NCBI GenBank assembly: GCA_043424675.1
Contig: JBHWPB010000078.1
Span: 1-5,080, forward strand
Length of the DNA stretch: 5,080 nt
Direction of reading: 5' to 3'
Source of the DNA: JBHWPB01 sp043424675
GTDB lineage: Bacteria; Bacillota; Bacilli; Lactobacillales; Carnobacteriaceae_A
The position numbers and the translations under genes are program-made. The notes beneath the pieces are model-generated. The model saw only the letters and a list, made by a program, of their open reading frames with translations. It did not search any database and was not told the DNA's origin. Shown piece by piece: positions 1-5,080 of the stretch. The stretch's first letter is position 1, and each line of letters opens with the position of its first letter.

Positions 1-128
1 ATTGAGATTCTTTATCTCAGTTACACAGAGAGCACTTTTATTTAGCGAATGCAAAAGAAAAATCACAAATACTTTGTATTTTCGTCCTCTGGCGACATTC
101 CATCCAAAGGCACTTTATGCTTTTCTCT
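1..128. other. Region downstream of the sftA-like ORF, no gene seen
   Basis: On the minus strand this follows the TAA of the sftA-like gene. The same frame stays open for 21 more codons to a TGA at 63-65, and a second frame stops near position 19-51. The third frame is open to the window edge but encodes a hydrophobic, Cys-containing string with no family resemblance. A short perfect inverted repeat (6-base arms, 3-8 and 14-19) lies at the very edge and could be the start of a terminator, but any U-tract would be outside the window. I see no FtsK Walker motif here. Confidence 0.4.
3..19 (-). terminator. Possible hairpin at window edge
   Basis: TGAGAT (3-8) and ATCTCA (14-19) are perfect inverted arms with a 5-base loop. 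The position, about 110 bases past the stop of the last minus-strand gene, would suit a transcription terminator. The stem is only 6 bp and AT-rich, and the place where a U-tract should follow on the minus strand is cut off. It could equally be a chance palindrome. Confidence 0.15.
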
Positions 129-632
129 TTACTCTGTTTTATTTTTATTTAAGATCGTGGAAGTAAACAGACTTGATAACTGCTTATCATTCGCACTGCT
201 GGGTGCTTCCTCTTCTGATTCCATAATTGTTTTTAAGGAACGAGACAGCGCCGCTTTTTTCTTATTACTTTTTTCCTCTTCAAAAACTATATCTGAAAAT
301 TTTTCGAACAACAATAAAGATTCTTCATCTATTGTTAAATTAGCTTTTATTTTATCTTTCGAGACGATTCTTTTTTGTTGTTTTTTTCGCTTTTCTTTTT
401 GGCGGACAGCTAAAGATTCTGGGATTGCTCTTGGTTTAAAGGGGGTTGAGGAACGTTTTGGTATTCTTCTCTTACGCTTATCAATGCTTCTTAGACTATC
501 TTCTCGAACACTCTTTATAGAATAATCACTTTTTCTTGAGTGTCTGCGAAGAGGATTTGGAGAAAAAGTGCTCCAATCCAAATGATCTCTCTTACTTTCC
601 CATTCATTATCTCCATATCTGTTATCAGACAT
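129..632 (-). CDS. Basic hydrophilic protein resembling the N-terminal linker of SftA-type FtsK translocase; short or truncated
   Basis: The encoded protein has 167 residues. It is highly charged and basic, with no signal peptide, membrane segment or Walker A/B motif. I chose the ATG at 630-632 because a GGGAGGG ribosome site (639-645) sits 6 bases upstream; an in-frame upstream start would place this site inside the gene. The gene begins 31 bases after ytpR, so it is probably cotranscribed with it. In Bacillus, ytpR is followed by ytpS (sftA), a soluble FtsK/SpoIIIE-family DNA translocase. Its long disordered N-terminal region carries, from memory, a short motif like FKPxxIPSPVYGF. Here residues 64-75 read PFKPRAIPESLA, a partial match flanked by basic runs (residues 52-62 and 79-90), and the rest (98-167) is acidic/basic low-complexity sequence. 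The protein ends where an SftA ATPase core of roughly 500 residues would be expected to follow. It may be a truncated or frameshifted sftA, a split gene continuing beyond the edge, or an unrelated small protein. The SftA link is inferred from position and one weak motif. Confidence 0.5.
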   Translation of the reverse strand: MSDNRYGDNEWESKRDHLDWSTFSPNPLRRHSRKSDYSIKSVREDSLRSIDKRKRRIPKRSSTPFKPRAIPESLAVRQKEKRKKQQKRIVSKDKIKANLTIDEESLLLFEKFSDIVFEEEKSNKKKAALSRSLKTIMESEEEAPSSANDKQLSSLFTSTILNKNKTE

Positions 633-638
633 AAAATT

Positions 639-645
639 CCCTCCC
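639..645 (-). promoter_or_regulatory. Ribosome binding site deciding the start of the sftA-like gene
   Basis: GGGAGGG on the minus strand lies 6 bases before the ATG at 630-632. It favours this start over the longer reading frame that begins seven codons upstream. Confidence 0.65.
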
Positions 646-663
646 AGCTCCAAGGACTATACG

Positions 664-1269
664 CTATTTATAAAAATTTTCTCCAATTTCTCGATCATCA
701 TCAAGCACTAAAATACCTGAGCGACTTTTGCCCTTCTCCACATTAAGCTCTGAAGCAGAACAAATCATACCGTGGCTTGGTGTATTCCGCAAGTCCCCTG
801 CCCAGATAACACTTCCATCCGGCATGATCGCCCCTTCCTTTGCGACCACAACTTTTTGACCCTGTTTTATGTTAGATGCTCCGCAGACAATCTGTAGAGT
901 TTCACTGCCTATATCCGTCTGTGTAATGGTCAAGTGGTCTGAATCTTCCATCGGTTCGGCTTCTTGCACGTACCCCACAACGAACTTATCCTCTGTATCT
1001 GCTTCTAACTCTTGATCAAATCCCTTTTCTTTCAAGAGTGTATTGAGGCTCTCTACTTGCTCTGTTGATAAAGTCACCGGTCCATTGGATGGAAGGTCGA
1101 AGTAAGTGGATGCATTGAAGATATTGTAACCATAGATTTCATCTGTCTCGTTATCTCTTAATTGGACGACGTCGCCTTGTTTTTCAACAAGGGGACTTTT
1201 CTCAGACGGCTTTTTTAGCATTATAAACAAAGTATCTTCCAGTTTAGAATTGTAACTCGCTACTAACAT
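664..1269 (-). CDS. ytpR: YtpR family tRNA-binding domain protein
   Basis: The protein has 201 residues, the same length I recall for Bacillus YtpR. Residues 1 to about 90 form the N-terminal DUF4479-like part. Residues from about 94 to 198 form an OB-fold tRNA-binding domain of the PheT-N/Arc1p/EMAPII type. The string from VGYVQEAEP (98) through SDHLTITQTD (110-119), IVCGASNI (127-134), GQKVVVAKEGA (137-147) and SHGMICSASEL (165-175) is the classic signature of that domain. It is a free-standing cytosolic protein rather than part of phenylalanyl-tRNA synthetase, as no catalytic domain follows. Its precise role is not established; binding of tRNA or another structured nucleic acid is a family inference. 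The start is the ATG at 1267-1269. A longer frame from a TTG at 1291-1293 lacks a ribosome site and would swallow the AGGAAAGG at 1282-1289. It lies 33 bases downstream of pepA in the same direction and has no clear promoter of its own. Confidence 0.9.
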   Translation of the reverse strand: MLVASYNSKLEDTLFIMLKKPSEKSPLVEKQGDVVQLRDNETDEIYGYNIFNASTYFDLPSNGPVTLSTEQVESLNTLLKEKGFDQELEADTEDKFVVGYVQEAEPMEDSDHLTITQTDIGSETLQIVCGASNIKQGQKVVVAKEGAIMPDGSVIWAGDLRNTPSHGMICSASELNVEKGKSRSGILVLDDDREIGENFYK

Positions 1270-1281
1270 ATCTTTTCTTTT

Positions 1282-1289
1282 CCTTTCCT
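1282..1289 (-). promoter_or_regulatory. Ribosome binding site of ytpR
   Basis: AGGAAAGG on the minus strand lies 12 bases before the ATG at 1267-1269, in the pepA-ytpR gap. The spacing is a little long, but this is the only purine-rich Shine-Dalgarno-like block near a plausible start, and it rules against the TTG start at 1291-1293. Confidence 0.55.
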
Positions 1290-1302
1290 GCAATCTCTAT
1301 TG

Positions 1303-2376
1303 TCAATTTCTCGCTGTGATTCTCTCGAGTGTTTCAGTGTCAAGGTTCCTCACAATAGCTAAAAGAATATCCTTGGCTGCGTTATAATCACGTATATCGA
1401 AAATAGATTGATGCGTGTGAATATAGCGAGCAGGCATGCCTATCGTTGTTGCTGGCAAGCCTTCGCCGCGCAGATGAGCTGATCCGGCGTCAGTTCCTCC
1501 TTTAGAAAAGAAGTATTGATGAGGAATTTCTTCTTTTTCTGCAGTATCGGCTATAAATTCTCGCATTCCGCGTAGAGTTATCATACCAGGATCCTGGACT
1601 CTCACCAGGAAGCCGTCTCCTAGTTTCCCTTGAGCATTGCTGTCGCCGCTAATGTCATTAGCAGGCGAAGCATCAACCGCGAAAAAGACGTCTGGCTTAA
1701 ATTTACGAACTGCTCCTTGAATCCCCCTTAAGCCTACCTCTTCTTGCACACTTGCACCAGCAATAAGTGTGTTCGGGAGTTCTTCTCCTTCTAATTCTTG
1801 GAGCATTTCCAAGATAACCGCAATGCTGTAGCGGTTATCAACCGCCTTACCAAGGATTCTATTTTGATTGGCCAAGCGTACCGTTTCTGACTCTGGAACG
1901 ATGGCGTCTCCGGGACGGACGCCAAGCTCATACGCTTCTGCTTGAGACTCGAAACCAGCATCGAACAAGACATCCTCGGCATTGACTTCTTTGGTAGTTC
2001 TCCCCTTTAAGAGGTGGGGTGGGATGGAAGAAGAAACGACTGTGTAATCTCCTTCCTTAGTCTGGAGCGTAAAGCGTTGTGCTGAAATCACTTGAGTACT
2101 CCACCCTCCAACGCTGACCACTTCAATCATTCCATTCTCCCGGATATGTTTAACCATAAATCCGATTTCATCCATGTGGCCTGCAATCATCACGCGCGGA
2201 GCTTTTATGTCTTTATTCTGTTTCACACCAAAGATACTGCCTAAACCATCCGCCCTGACGTCTTGAGTATATTTAGACAATTCTTCGCTTAAAAACTTGC
2301 GAATTTCATATTCTGCTCCACTGATACCCTTTAACTCTGTAACTTTCTTGATTAACTCAAATGTATTTTCACTCAT
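1303..2376 (-). CDS. pepA: M42 family glutamyl aminopeptidase (PepA/YtoP type)
   Basis: This is a cytosolic metallo-aminopeptidase of family M42 that removes N-terminal residues from peptides; in lactic acid bacteria PepA prefers Glu and Asp. With the start chosen here it has 357 residues, the usual family length. All expected active-site residues are present by family pattern. H67 and D69 lie in GHMDEIGF, D180 in KAVDNRYS, and E212/E213 in VQEEVGLRG. D235 lies in FAVDASPAND and H320 in ARYIHTHQS. The GGTDAGSAH block (293-301) is also typical. Family members assemble into large tetrahedral dodecamers. The frame is open for 33 codons upstream of this ATG, but that stretch contains a consensus promoter (2413-2441) downstream of which transcription must begin. 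The family N-terminus also aligns from MSENTFELIKK, so the longer start is rejected. It is the first gene of a pepA-ytpR-sftA-like operon, divergent from the ytzB-like gene. Nothing suggests decay. Substrate preference is inferred from family and context, not read from the sequence. Confidence 0.95.
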   Translation of the reverse strand: MSENTFELIKKVTELKGISGAEYEIRKFLSEELSKYTQDVRADGLGSIFGVKQNKDIKAPRVMIAGHMDEIGFMVKHIRENGMIEVVSVGGWSTQVISAQRFTLQTKEGDYTVVSSSIPPHLLKGRTTKEVNAEDVLFDAGFESQAEAYELGVRPGDAIVPESETVRLANQNRILGKAVDNRYSIAVILEMLQELEGEELPNTLIAGASVQEEVGLRGIQGAVRKFKPDVFFAVDASPANDISGDSNAQGKLGDGFLVRVQDPGMITLRGMREFIADTAEKEEIPHQYFFSKGGTDAGSAHLRGEGLPATTIGMPARYIHTHQSIFDIRDYNAAKDILLAIVRNLDTETLERITARN

Positions 2377-2390
2377 ATTTATCTCAAGTC

Positions 2391-2396
2391 TCTCCC
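2391..2396 (-). promoter_or_regulatory. Probable ribosome binding site of pepA
   Basis: GGGAGA on the minus strand lies 14 bases before the pepA ATG at 2374-2376. The spacing is long, so it may be weak or only part of the site; GAGAT closer to the ATG is the alternative. No better site occurs before any upstream in-frame start. Confidence 0.35.
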
Positions 2397-2412
2397 ATTC
2401 TTCATCTAAGTT

Positions 2413-2441
2413 ATTATACAAAAGATAATGCTTCTTTGCAA
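2413..2441 (-). promoter_or_regulatory. Sigma-A promoter of the pepA operon
   Basis: On the minus strand, TTGCAA (2441-2436) is followed by a 17-base spacer and a perfect TATAAT (2418-2413). Transcription would start near 2406, giving a leader of about 30 bases before the pepA ATG. The promoter lies inside the open upstream extension of the pepA frame, which supports the shorter protein. Confidence 0.8.
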
Positions 2442-2508
2442 AACTATAAAAATGTATCTTTATCCTGACTCTCATCTGAAGGACGTCGTCTTGAAGCTTT
2501 CTTTCTAT

Positions 2509-2536
2509 TTTACAGTTTCATCTGTGGTAATATAAA
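2509..2536 (+). promoter_or_regulatory. Sigma-A promoter of the ytzB-like gene
   Basis: TTTACA (2509-2514), a 16-base spacer and TATAAA (2531-2536) form a good housekeeping promoter. Transcription would begin near 2543, about 12 bases before the strong ribosome site of the gene at 2569. The two divergent -35 boxes are about 67 bases apart, enough room for a shared operator, but I see no convincing operator palindrome between them. Confidence 0.6.
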
Positions 2537-2554
2537 AGAGAAAGAAAATACTAC

Positions 2555-2562
2555 AAAGGAGG
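2555..2562 (+). promoter_or_regulatory. Strong ribosome binding site of the ytzB-like gene
   Basis: AAAGGAGG lies 6 bases before the ATG at 2569 and is a near-perfect complement to the 16S rRNA 3' end. It is the best translation signal in the window. Confidence 0.85.
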
Positions 2563-2568
2563 AAAAGC

Positions 2569-2919
2569 ATGTCACGAAATACATCAAAAAGAGATAAGCT
2601 TCTTTTAGTAGGAGTCGGTCTTTTCACAAGCGGCTTGGCTCTCGGTTTCACGTCGGGCTGGCTGACGCGCAAAGAGACTGTAGAGGAAAAACCAAAACGT
2701 GCAGATGATGTTCTTGCGGATGTCAAAGAAATGTTTCTAGAAGAAGGCCGCATTGAAGGGTCTTGGATTGAAATGCAACCTGTGCCTTATGAAAAATTCG
2801 CATACAAAACAGATGGTTATTATGGTGGTATCTCGCGTTATGAAAACAGAGAACTAGTCCAATATGAATTCATTGCTGATACTAAATCAGGAAGTTTGCT
2901 TGAACTGTACCGTCTGTAA
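2569..2919 (+). CDS. ytzB: Small membrane-anchored YtzB/PepSY-like protein
   Basis: The protein has 116 residues. Residues 1-10 are basic (MSRNTSKRDK). Residues 11-32 form one Gly-rich transmembrane segment, followed by TRK at 33-35. The remaining 80 or so residues are polar and aromatic, with strings such as GRIEGSWIEM (60-69) and YEFIADTKSGSLLELYRL (99-116). The last part, an acidic strand ending in a S/G-x-L-L turn, resembles the end of a PepSY domain, and a small PepSY protein (YtzB) lies beside the M42 peptidase ytoP in Bacillus. PepSY domains are proposed to restrain or accompany peptidases, but that is general family knowledge, not shown here. The Lys/Arg pattern does not fix the topology, since both ends of the helix are positive; an outward-facing C-terminal domain is the usual assumption. 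It has its own promoter and terminator, so it is a single-gene unit divergent from pepA. The symbol rests on synteny and general resemblance. Confidence 0.75.
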   Translation: MSRNTSKRDKLLLVGVGLFTSGLALGFTSGWLTRKETVEEKPKRADDVLADVKEMFLEEGRIEGSWIEMQPVPYEKFAYKTDGYYGGISRYENRELVQYEFIADTKSGSLLELYRL

Positions 2920-2931
2920 AGATAAAATATT

Positions 2932-2965
2932 TCCCTCTTACTAGTTTTTAAGAGGGACTTTTTTT
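2932..2965 (+). terminator. Intrinsic terminator of the ytzB-like gene
   Basis: A perfect 9-bp stem (2932-2940 with 2949-2957; TCCCTCTTA and TAAGAGGGA) closes an 8-base loop and is followed by C and seven Ts (2959-2965). It begins 13 bases after the stop codon of the plus-strand gene. Confidence 0.92.
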
Positions 2966-2967
2966 AC

Positions 2968-3002
2968 AAAAAATAAGCAGGGCTCATTTAAGCTCTGCTT
3001 AT
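2968..3002 (-). terminator. Intrinsic terminator of ytmP
   Basis: Read on the minus strand, ATAAGCAGAGCT (3002-2991) and AGCCCTGCTTAT (2984-2973) form a 12-bp stem with a single A-C mismatch and a 6-base loop. Six Ts follow (2973-2968, the first overlapping the stem). It begins 5 bases past the kinase stop codon. On the other strand the mismatch becomes a G-U pair, but the run of As before the stem shows it works mainly for minus-strand transcripts. Confidence 0.88.
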
Positions 3003-3007
3003 CCTGG

Positions 3008-3787
3008 CTATATCGTATCAAAAAGAGCAGCGAGTTCTTCGATATATTCCTGCATTGTCGTGTAGTCTTTTTCTTTAGCGTATGTATTAATAGACAGGAG
3101 ATAAACCATCATACCGTACCATTTGATCTCTTTTCTCACTTTATGAGTTAAGACAAGTCCATATTTACTAAGCCAGCGAGACCACTCTTCTTCAGGCACA
3201 TATTGCGTCAGCAACATGCCTAGATCTAGTTTTCGATCTGAGATCATCGCAGAATCCCAGTCGACTAGATAAAGCTTTCCTGTCTCTGAAAGCAGCCAGT
3301 TTTTTCGTGAAACATCACTGTGACAGACAGTGAGATCACCTTCTGAGATCTCAGGGAGGTGATTGGAAAGATAAGCATGTACATCGCTCAACAGAGGATG
3401 CTCGACAAGACTCGTCTCTTGGTCCATACGATAATTCATCAACATATGACTCGGAAGATAAGTCTTTCCGCCCACTTTTTTCAGCATTTTAAATAGTAAT
3501 TCAGAGTTATGAATTTTGGATAAGAGATTAATAACCCCAGAACCTGTCATTTCCTCGCTTTTTAAAGTGCGTCCATTACACCACTCCTGCGCTGTAATAA
3601 TATCGCCGTTGCCGCTTCTCTTTGTCCAGATTAGTTTAGGAGTGATTTCTTCCATTGATAACACTGCCAGAAAAGGAGAGGTGTTATATTTGAGGAAAAG
3701 CTTTTCTCCATCTTTAACTGCCATATATGCTTTACCGGTATTCCCTTTAATAGGTTGCAGCTGCCATCCATCTTGTTGACATTGCAT
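3008..3787 (-). CDS. ytmP: YtmP-like phosphotransferase, aminoglycoside/choline kinase fold
   Basis: This 259-residue cytosolic protein belongs to the APH/choline-kinase/thiamine-kinase fold family (Pfam APH). K33 in LFLKYN is the likely ATP-binding lysine, and E68 in AQEWCNGRTL sits in the hinge region. H156-S-D158 with N163 (CHSDVSRKNWL) is the catalytic loop, with D158 the likely base. D176-W-D178 (YLVDWDSA) supplies the metal-binding aspartate. The catalytic set is intact, so it should be an active kinase, but the substrate is unknown. YtmP is often called a thiamine or choline kinase-like protein, and antibiotic resistance is not implied. The ATG at 3785-3787 is preceded by AGGAGA 7 bases upstream. 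It lies 100 bases downstream of ecsB in the same direction, an arrangement familiar from streptococci and other lactic acid bacteria, where trmB (tRNA m7G46 methyltransferase) usually follows. Here a terminator follows instead. A strong promoter in the gap suggests it can be expressed without ecsB. Confidence 0.9.
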   Translation of the reverse strand: MQCQQDGWQLQPIKGNTGKAYMAVKDGEKLFLKYNTSPFLAVLSMEEITPKLIWTKRSGNGDIITAQEWCNGRTLKSEEMTGSGVINLLSKIHNSELLFKMLKKVGGKTYLPSHMLMNYRMDQETSLVEHPLLSDVHAYLSNHLPEISEGDLTVCHSDVSRKNWLLSETGKLYLVDWDSAMISDRKLDLGMLLTQYVPEEEWSRWLSKYGLVLTHKVRKEIKWYGMMVYLLSINTYAKEKDYTTMQEYIEELAALFDTI

Positions 3788-3794
3788 CTGTACG

Positions 3795-3800
3795 TCTCCT
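3795..3800 (-). promoter_or_regulatory. Ribosome binding site of ytmP
   Basis: AGGAGA on the minus strand, within a longer AAAGGAGAGGAGA purine run, lies 7 bases before the ATG at 3785-3787 and fixes that start. Confidence 0.8.
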
Positions 3801-3814
3801 CTCCTTTCGGCTTC

Positions 3815-3829
3815 TTTTTACGATTTCAA
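3815..3829 (-). promoter_or_regulatory. Candidate cre-like site at the ytmP transcription start
   Basis: TTGAAATCGTAAAAA on the minus strand matches the catabolite-responsive element pattern WTGNAANCGNWNNCW at all but one position, where the conserved C near the right end is A. It begins about 8 bases after the -10 box and so would overlap the likely start of transcription, a position where CcpA typically represses. With one defined position wrong and an AT-rich background, chance is a serious alternative. Confidence 0.25.
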
Positions 3830-3836
3830 GACATGT

Positions 3837-3865
3837 ATATTAGGTAGAAATCCTAGTTTCGTCAA
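3837..3865 (-). promoter_or_regulatory. Sigma-A promoter of ytmP in the ecsB-ytmP gap
   Basis: On the minus strand, TTGACG (3865-3860), a 17-base spacer and TAATAT (3842-3837) form a near-consensus housekeeping promoter. Transcription would start near 3830, giving a leader of about 43 bases. I see no terminator between ecsB and this promoter, so read-through from ecs is also likely. Confidence 0.72.
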
Positions 3866-3887
3866 GCGAACAGGCGTTCTCTCCGTC

Positions 3888-5080
3888 TTAAGCTTTCCTT
3901 TCTGTACGTTTAGGTAGGAGGAACTTGATATAGACTGCCGTGAAGATTACAAAGCCAACAAGGGGAATAACACTTTCGATGCCTTGATATGGGAGAAGGG
4001 AGGCCCCTCCAAAAACAAGACTCGCACTTCCCACTAGATAAGTGAGTAACTTCTGTAAGGAAACAGAAGCATCATCTATTCTGACTCCAAAGACTGCATG
4101 AATCGATTCTCTTTCAAGTGATTGGCTCAAGCCTGTCATCTGGAGCGCAATTAAGGCAAGAAACACCAGCCCAACTACGCCCTTAAATAAAACAATATCT
4201 GTAATTAATATCATTATACTTCCAACTAGCAAGAGTCTCAAATAAAGACTTCCCTCATCTGATGACCGGATGAACGAGCGGACGAGAATGTAATAAGAGA
4301 GAGATTGGTTTTCTCCCTGCAGCTTTTGAACTAAACCGTCTGCCCATCTTCTGCGTGCCGGAGCGTTCTTGATGAAGGGTACGTCTGTAAACAAATTAAG
4401 CGTTTGGTATATTCGTTTTTTCCTCTTTTGCTCACTCTCTACCATTATCGGCCAGTTAAAGCGTTGTCGCCTTGAGTAAACTTGTAGAAGAACTTCAAAG
4501 ACAGCAGATAAAGACACACTTAAAATAACTGCCAGTGTCTTAGAAAAATAAAGGTAAGATCCAATCGATAGTAAGGATATTAAGAAAAAAGCGGCAGAGT
4601 ATATCTGTTTCTCTCTCGGGTCATAATATTTGAAAAGAAAAATTTGTAACGTCAGATGTGCCCATTTCAAAATTAATAAAATAAGCGCATACAAAAACCA
4701 ATCTTCAAAAACTAAAACTCCCGTCCCAACAAAAAGTGGCATGAAGGCTAGAACCAAACCGACTAGAAAAACCCCCGGTATCGCCATACTTCTGAGACGC
4801 GACCGCTTGATGATATCGTTCATCCTATCCTCTGAAGCTGTTAGAAATATTTGATCAGCAGGCTCTAGAAGAAGAGAAAGTTTTCCGACGTAAAGAGAGA
4901 AGACAACTATTATAAAAGCGAAAACAGATAGAATTCTATATTCTGGCGTCAAATTTTTAACGAATTGAGAATAGACATAGGCGAGAGCACCAAAGAGAAT
5001 AAACAAAAATAAAATAAAATGATCATTAAAGACATATTTCATATATTTAAATATCTGTTTGTAATAGCTTTGGACAGATC
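3888..5080 (-). CDS. ecsB: EcsB, membrane subunit of the Ecs ABC transporter (5' end outside window)
   Basis: EcsB is the integral membrane partner of the ATPase EcsA. The Ecs system affects secretion, regulated intramembrane proteolysis and, in some species, competence; its transported substrate is not settled. Numbered from the first ATG in view (5040-5042), membrane segments lie near residues 8-28, 37-57, 88-110, 113-137, 148-165, 167-188, 268-286, 288-306, 335-350 and 357-376. The polar middle (190-262) holds KRIYQTLNLFTDVP (209-222), the typical EcsB 'N-x-FTDVP' block, and LLLEPADQIFL (57-67) is another family block. The N-terminal KYVFNDHFILFL is also typical. That ATG has no ribosome site, and the frame stays open to the edge, coding SVQSYYKQIFKY just before it. 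This matches the family's amphipathic lead-in, so the true start is beyond the window and about 10-15 residues are probably missing. The gene ends with TAA at 3888-3890, and ecsA would be expected just outside the window. Confidence 0.92.
   Translation of the reverse strand, partial: SVQSYYKQIFKYMKYVFNDHFILFLFILFGALAYVYSQFVKNLTPEYRILSVFAFIIVVFSLYVGKLSLLLEPADQIFLTASEDRMNDIIKRSRLRSMAIPGVFLVGLVLAFMPLFVGTGVLVFEDWFLYALILLILKWAHLTLQIFLFKYYDPREKQIYSAAFFLISLLSIGSYLYFSKTLAVILSVSLSAVFEVLLQVYSRRQRFNWPIMVESEQKRKKRIYQTLNLFTDVPFIKNAPARRRWADGLVQKLQGENQSLSYYILVRSFIRSSDEGSLYLRLLLVGSIMILITDIVLFKGVVGLVFLALIALQMTGLSQSLERESIHAVFGVRIDDASVSLQKLLTYLVGSASLVFGGASLLPYQGIESVIPLVGFVIFTAVYIKFLLPKRTERKA

Noticed and set aside
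30..64. Possible minus-strand promoter TTGTGA with TAAATA
   Set aside because: The spacer is 18 bases, the boxes are poor, and no target gene is in view.
49..525. Plus-strand open frame of 158 codons opposite the sftA-like gene
   Set aside because: It has no ribosome site and encodes a Phe/Ser/Leu-rich low-complexity string, as expected from reading a Lys/Glu/Arg-rich gene backwards. The minus-strand gene has a good start and operon context.
664..700. Possible internal promoter at the end of ytpR (TTGGAG and TATAGT)
   Set aside because: The spacer is 19 bases and both boxes deviate from consensus; the downstream gene is better explained by operon read-through.
540..746. Plus-strand open frame spanning the ytpR/sftA-like junction
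   Set aside because: It has no ribosome site or family resemblance and overlaps the end of a well-supported gene.
1791..1982. Minus-strand frame within pepA
   Set aside because: It lies wholly inside the aminopeptidase gene in another frame, with no independent signals.
2505..2753. Minus-strand frame opposite the ytzB-like gene
   Set aside because: It is antisense to a gene with promoter, strong ribosome site and terminator, and the Ser/Arg-rich product looks like a shadow.
3516..3779. Plus-strand frame opposite ytmP
   Set aside because: It is antisense to an intact kinase gene and has no ribosome site.
3008..3787. Aminoglycoside resistance gene
   Set aside because: The fold is shared, but the ecsB linkage and overall form fit the chromosomal YtmP housekeeping kinase, and no mobile element is near.
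4630..4854. Plus-strand frame opposite ecsB
   Set aside because: A basic low-complexity product read from the reverse of membrane-segment codons; no start signals.

Overview
The window looks like chromosomal housekeeping DNA from a moderately AT-rich Firmicute. It reads best as Lactobacillales, possibly close to the Carnobacteriaceae. This rests on strong AGGAGG-type ribosome sites, sigma-A promoters, compact intrinsic terminators, and a gene set matching the ecsB-ytmP / ytzB / ytoP(pepA) / ytpR / ytpS(sftA) neighbourhood of Bacillus and lactic acid bacteria. The genus cannot be fixed from the sequence alone.

The right part (2968-5080, minus strand) holds the EcsB membrane subunit of the Ecs ABC transporter, which is cut by the right window edge. 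After a 100-base gap come a strong internal promoter and a YtmP-like aminoglycoside-phosphotransferase-fold kinase, closed by a minus-strand terminator.

The middle (2377-2965) contains a divergent promoter region and one plus-strand gene. That gene encodes a small membrane-anchored protein of the YtzB/PepSY kind. Its terminator lies back to back with that of the kinase gene.

The left part (1-2418, minus strand) is an operon. A consensus promoter drives the M42 glutamyl aminopeptidase pepA, followed by ytpR (tRNA-binding domain) and a basic 167-residue protein. The last protein sits where SftA-type FtsK translocases are found and resembles only the non-catalytic N-terminal linker of such a protein. 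No ATPase domain lies in the 128 bases left before the edge.

The genes do not form one obvious pathway. They form a conserved neighbourhood covering transport-linked regulation and proteolysis (Ecs), small-molecule phosphorylation, peptide turnover, tRNA binding and, possibly, chromosome segregation. I see no phage, transposon, CRISPR array, defence system, tRNA or rRNA. The points worth a second look are the shortened sftA-like gene, the missing neighbours (trmB and the ytpP thioredoxin), the separate ytmP promoter with a cre-like site, and gene starts that an automatic longest-ORF call would get wrong.
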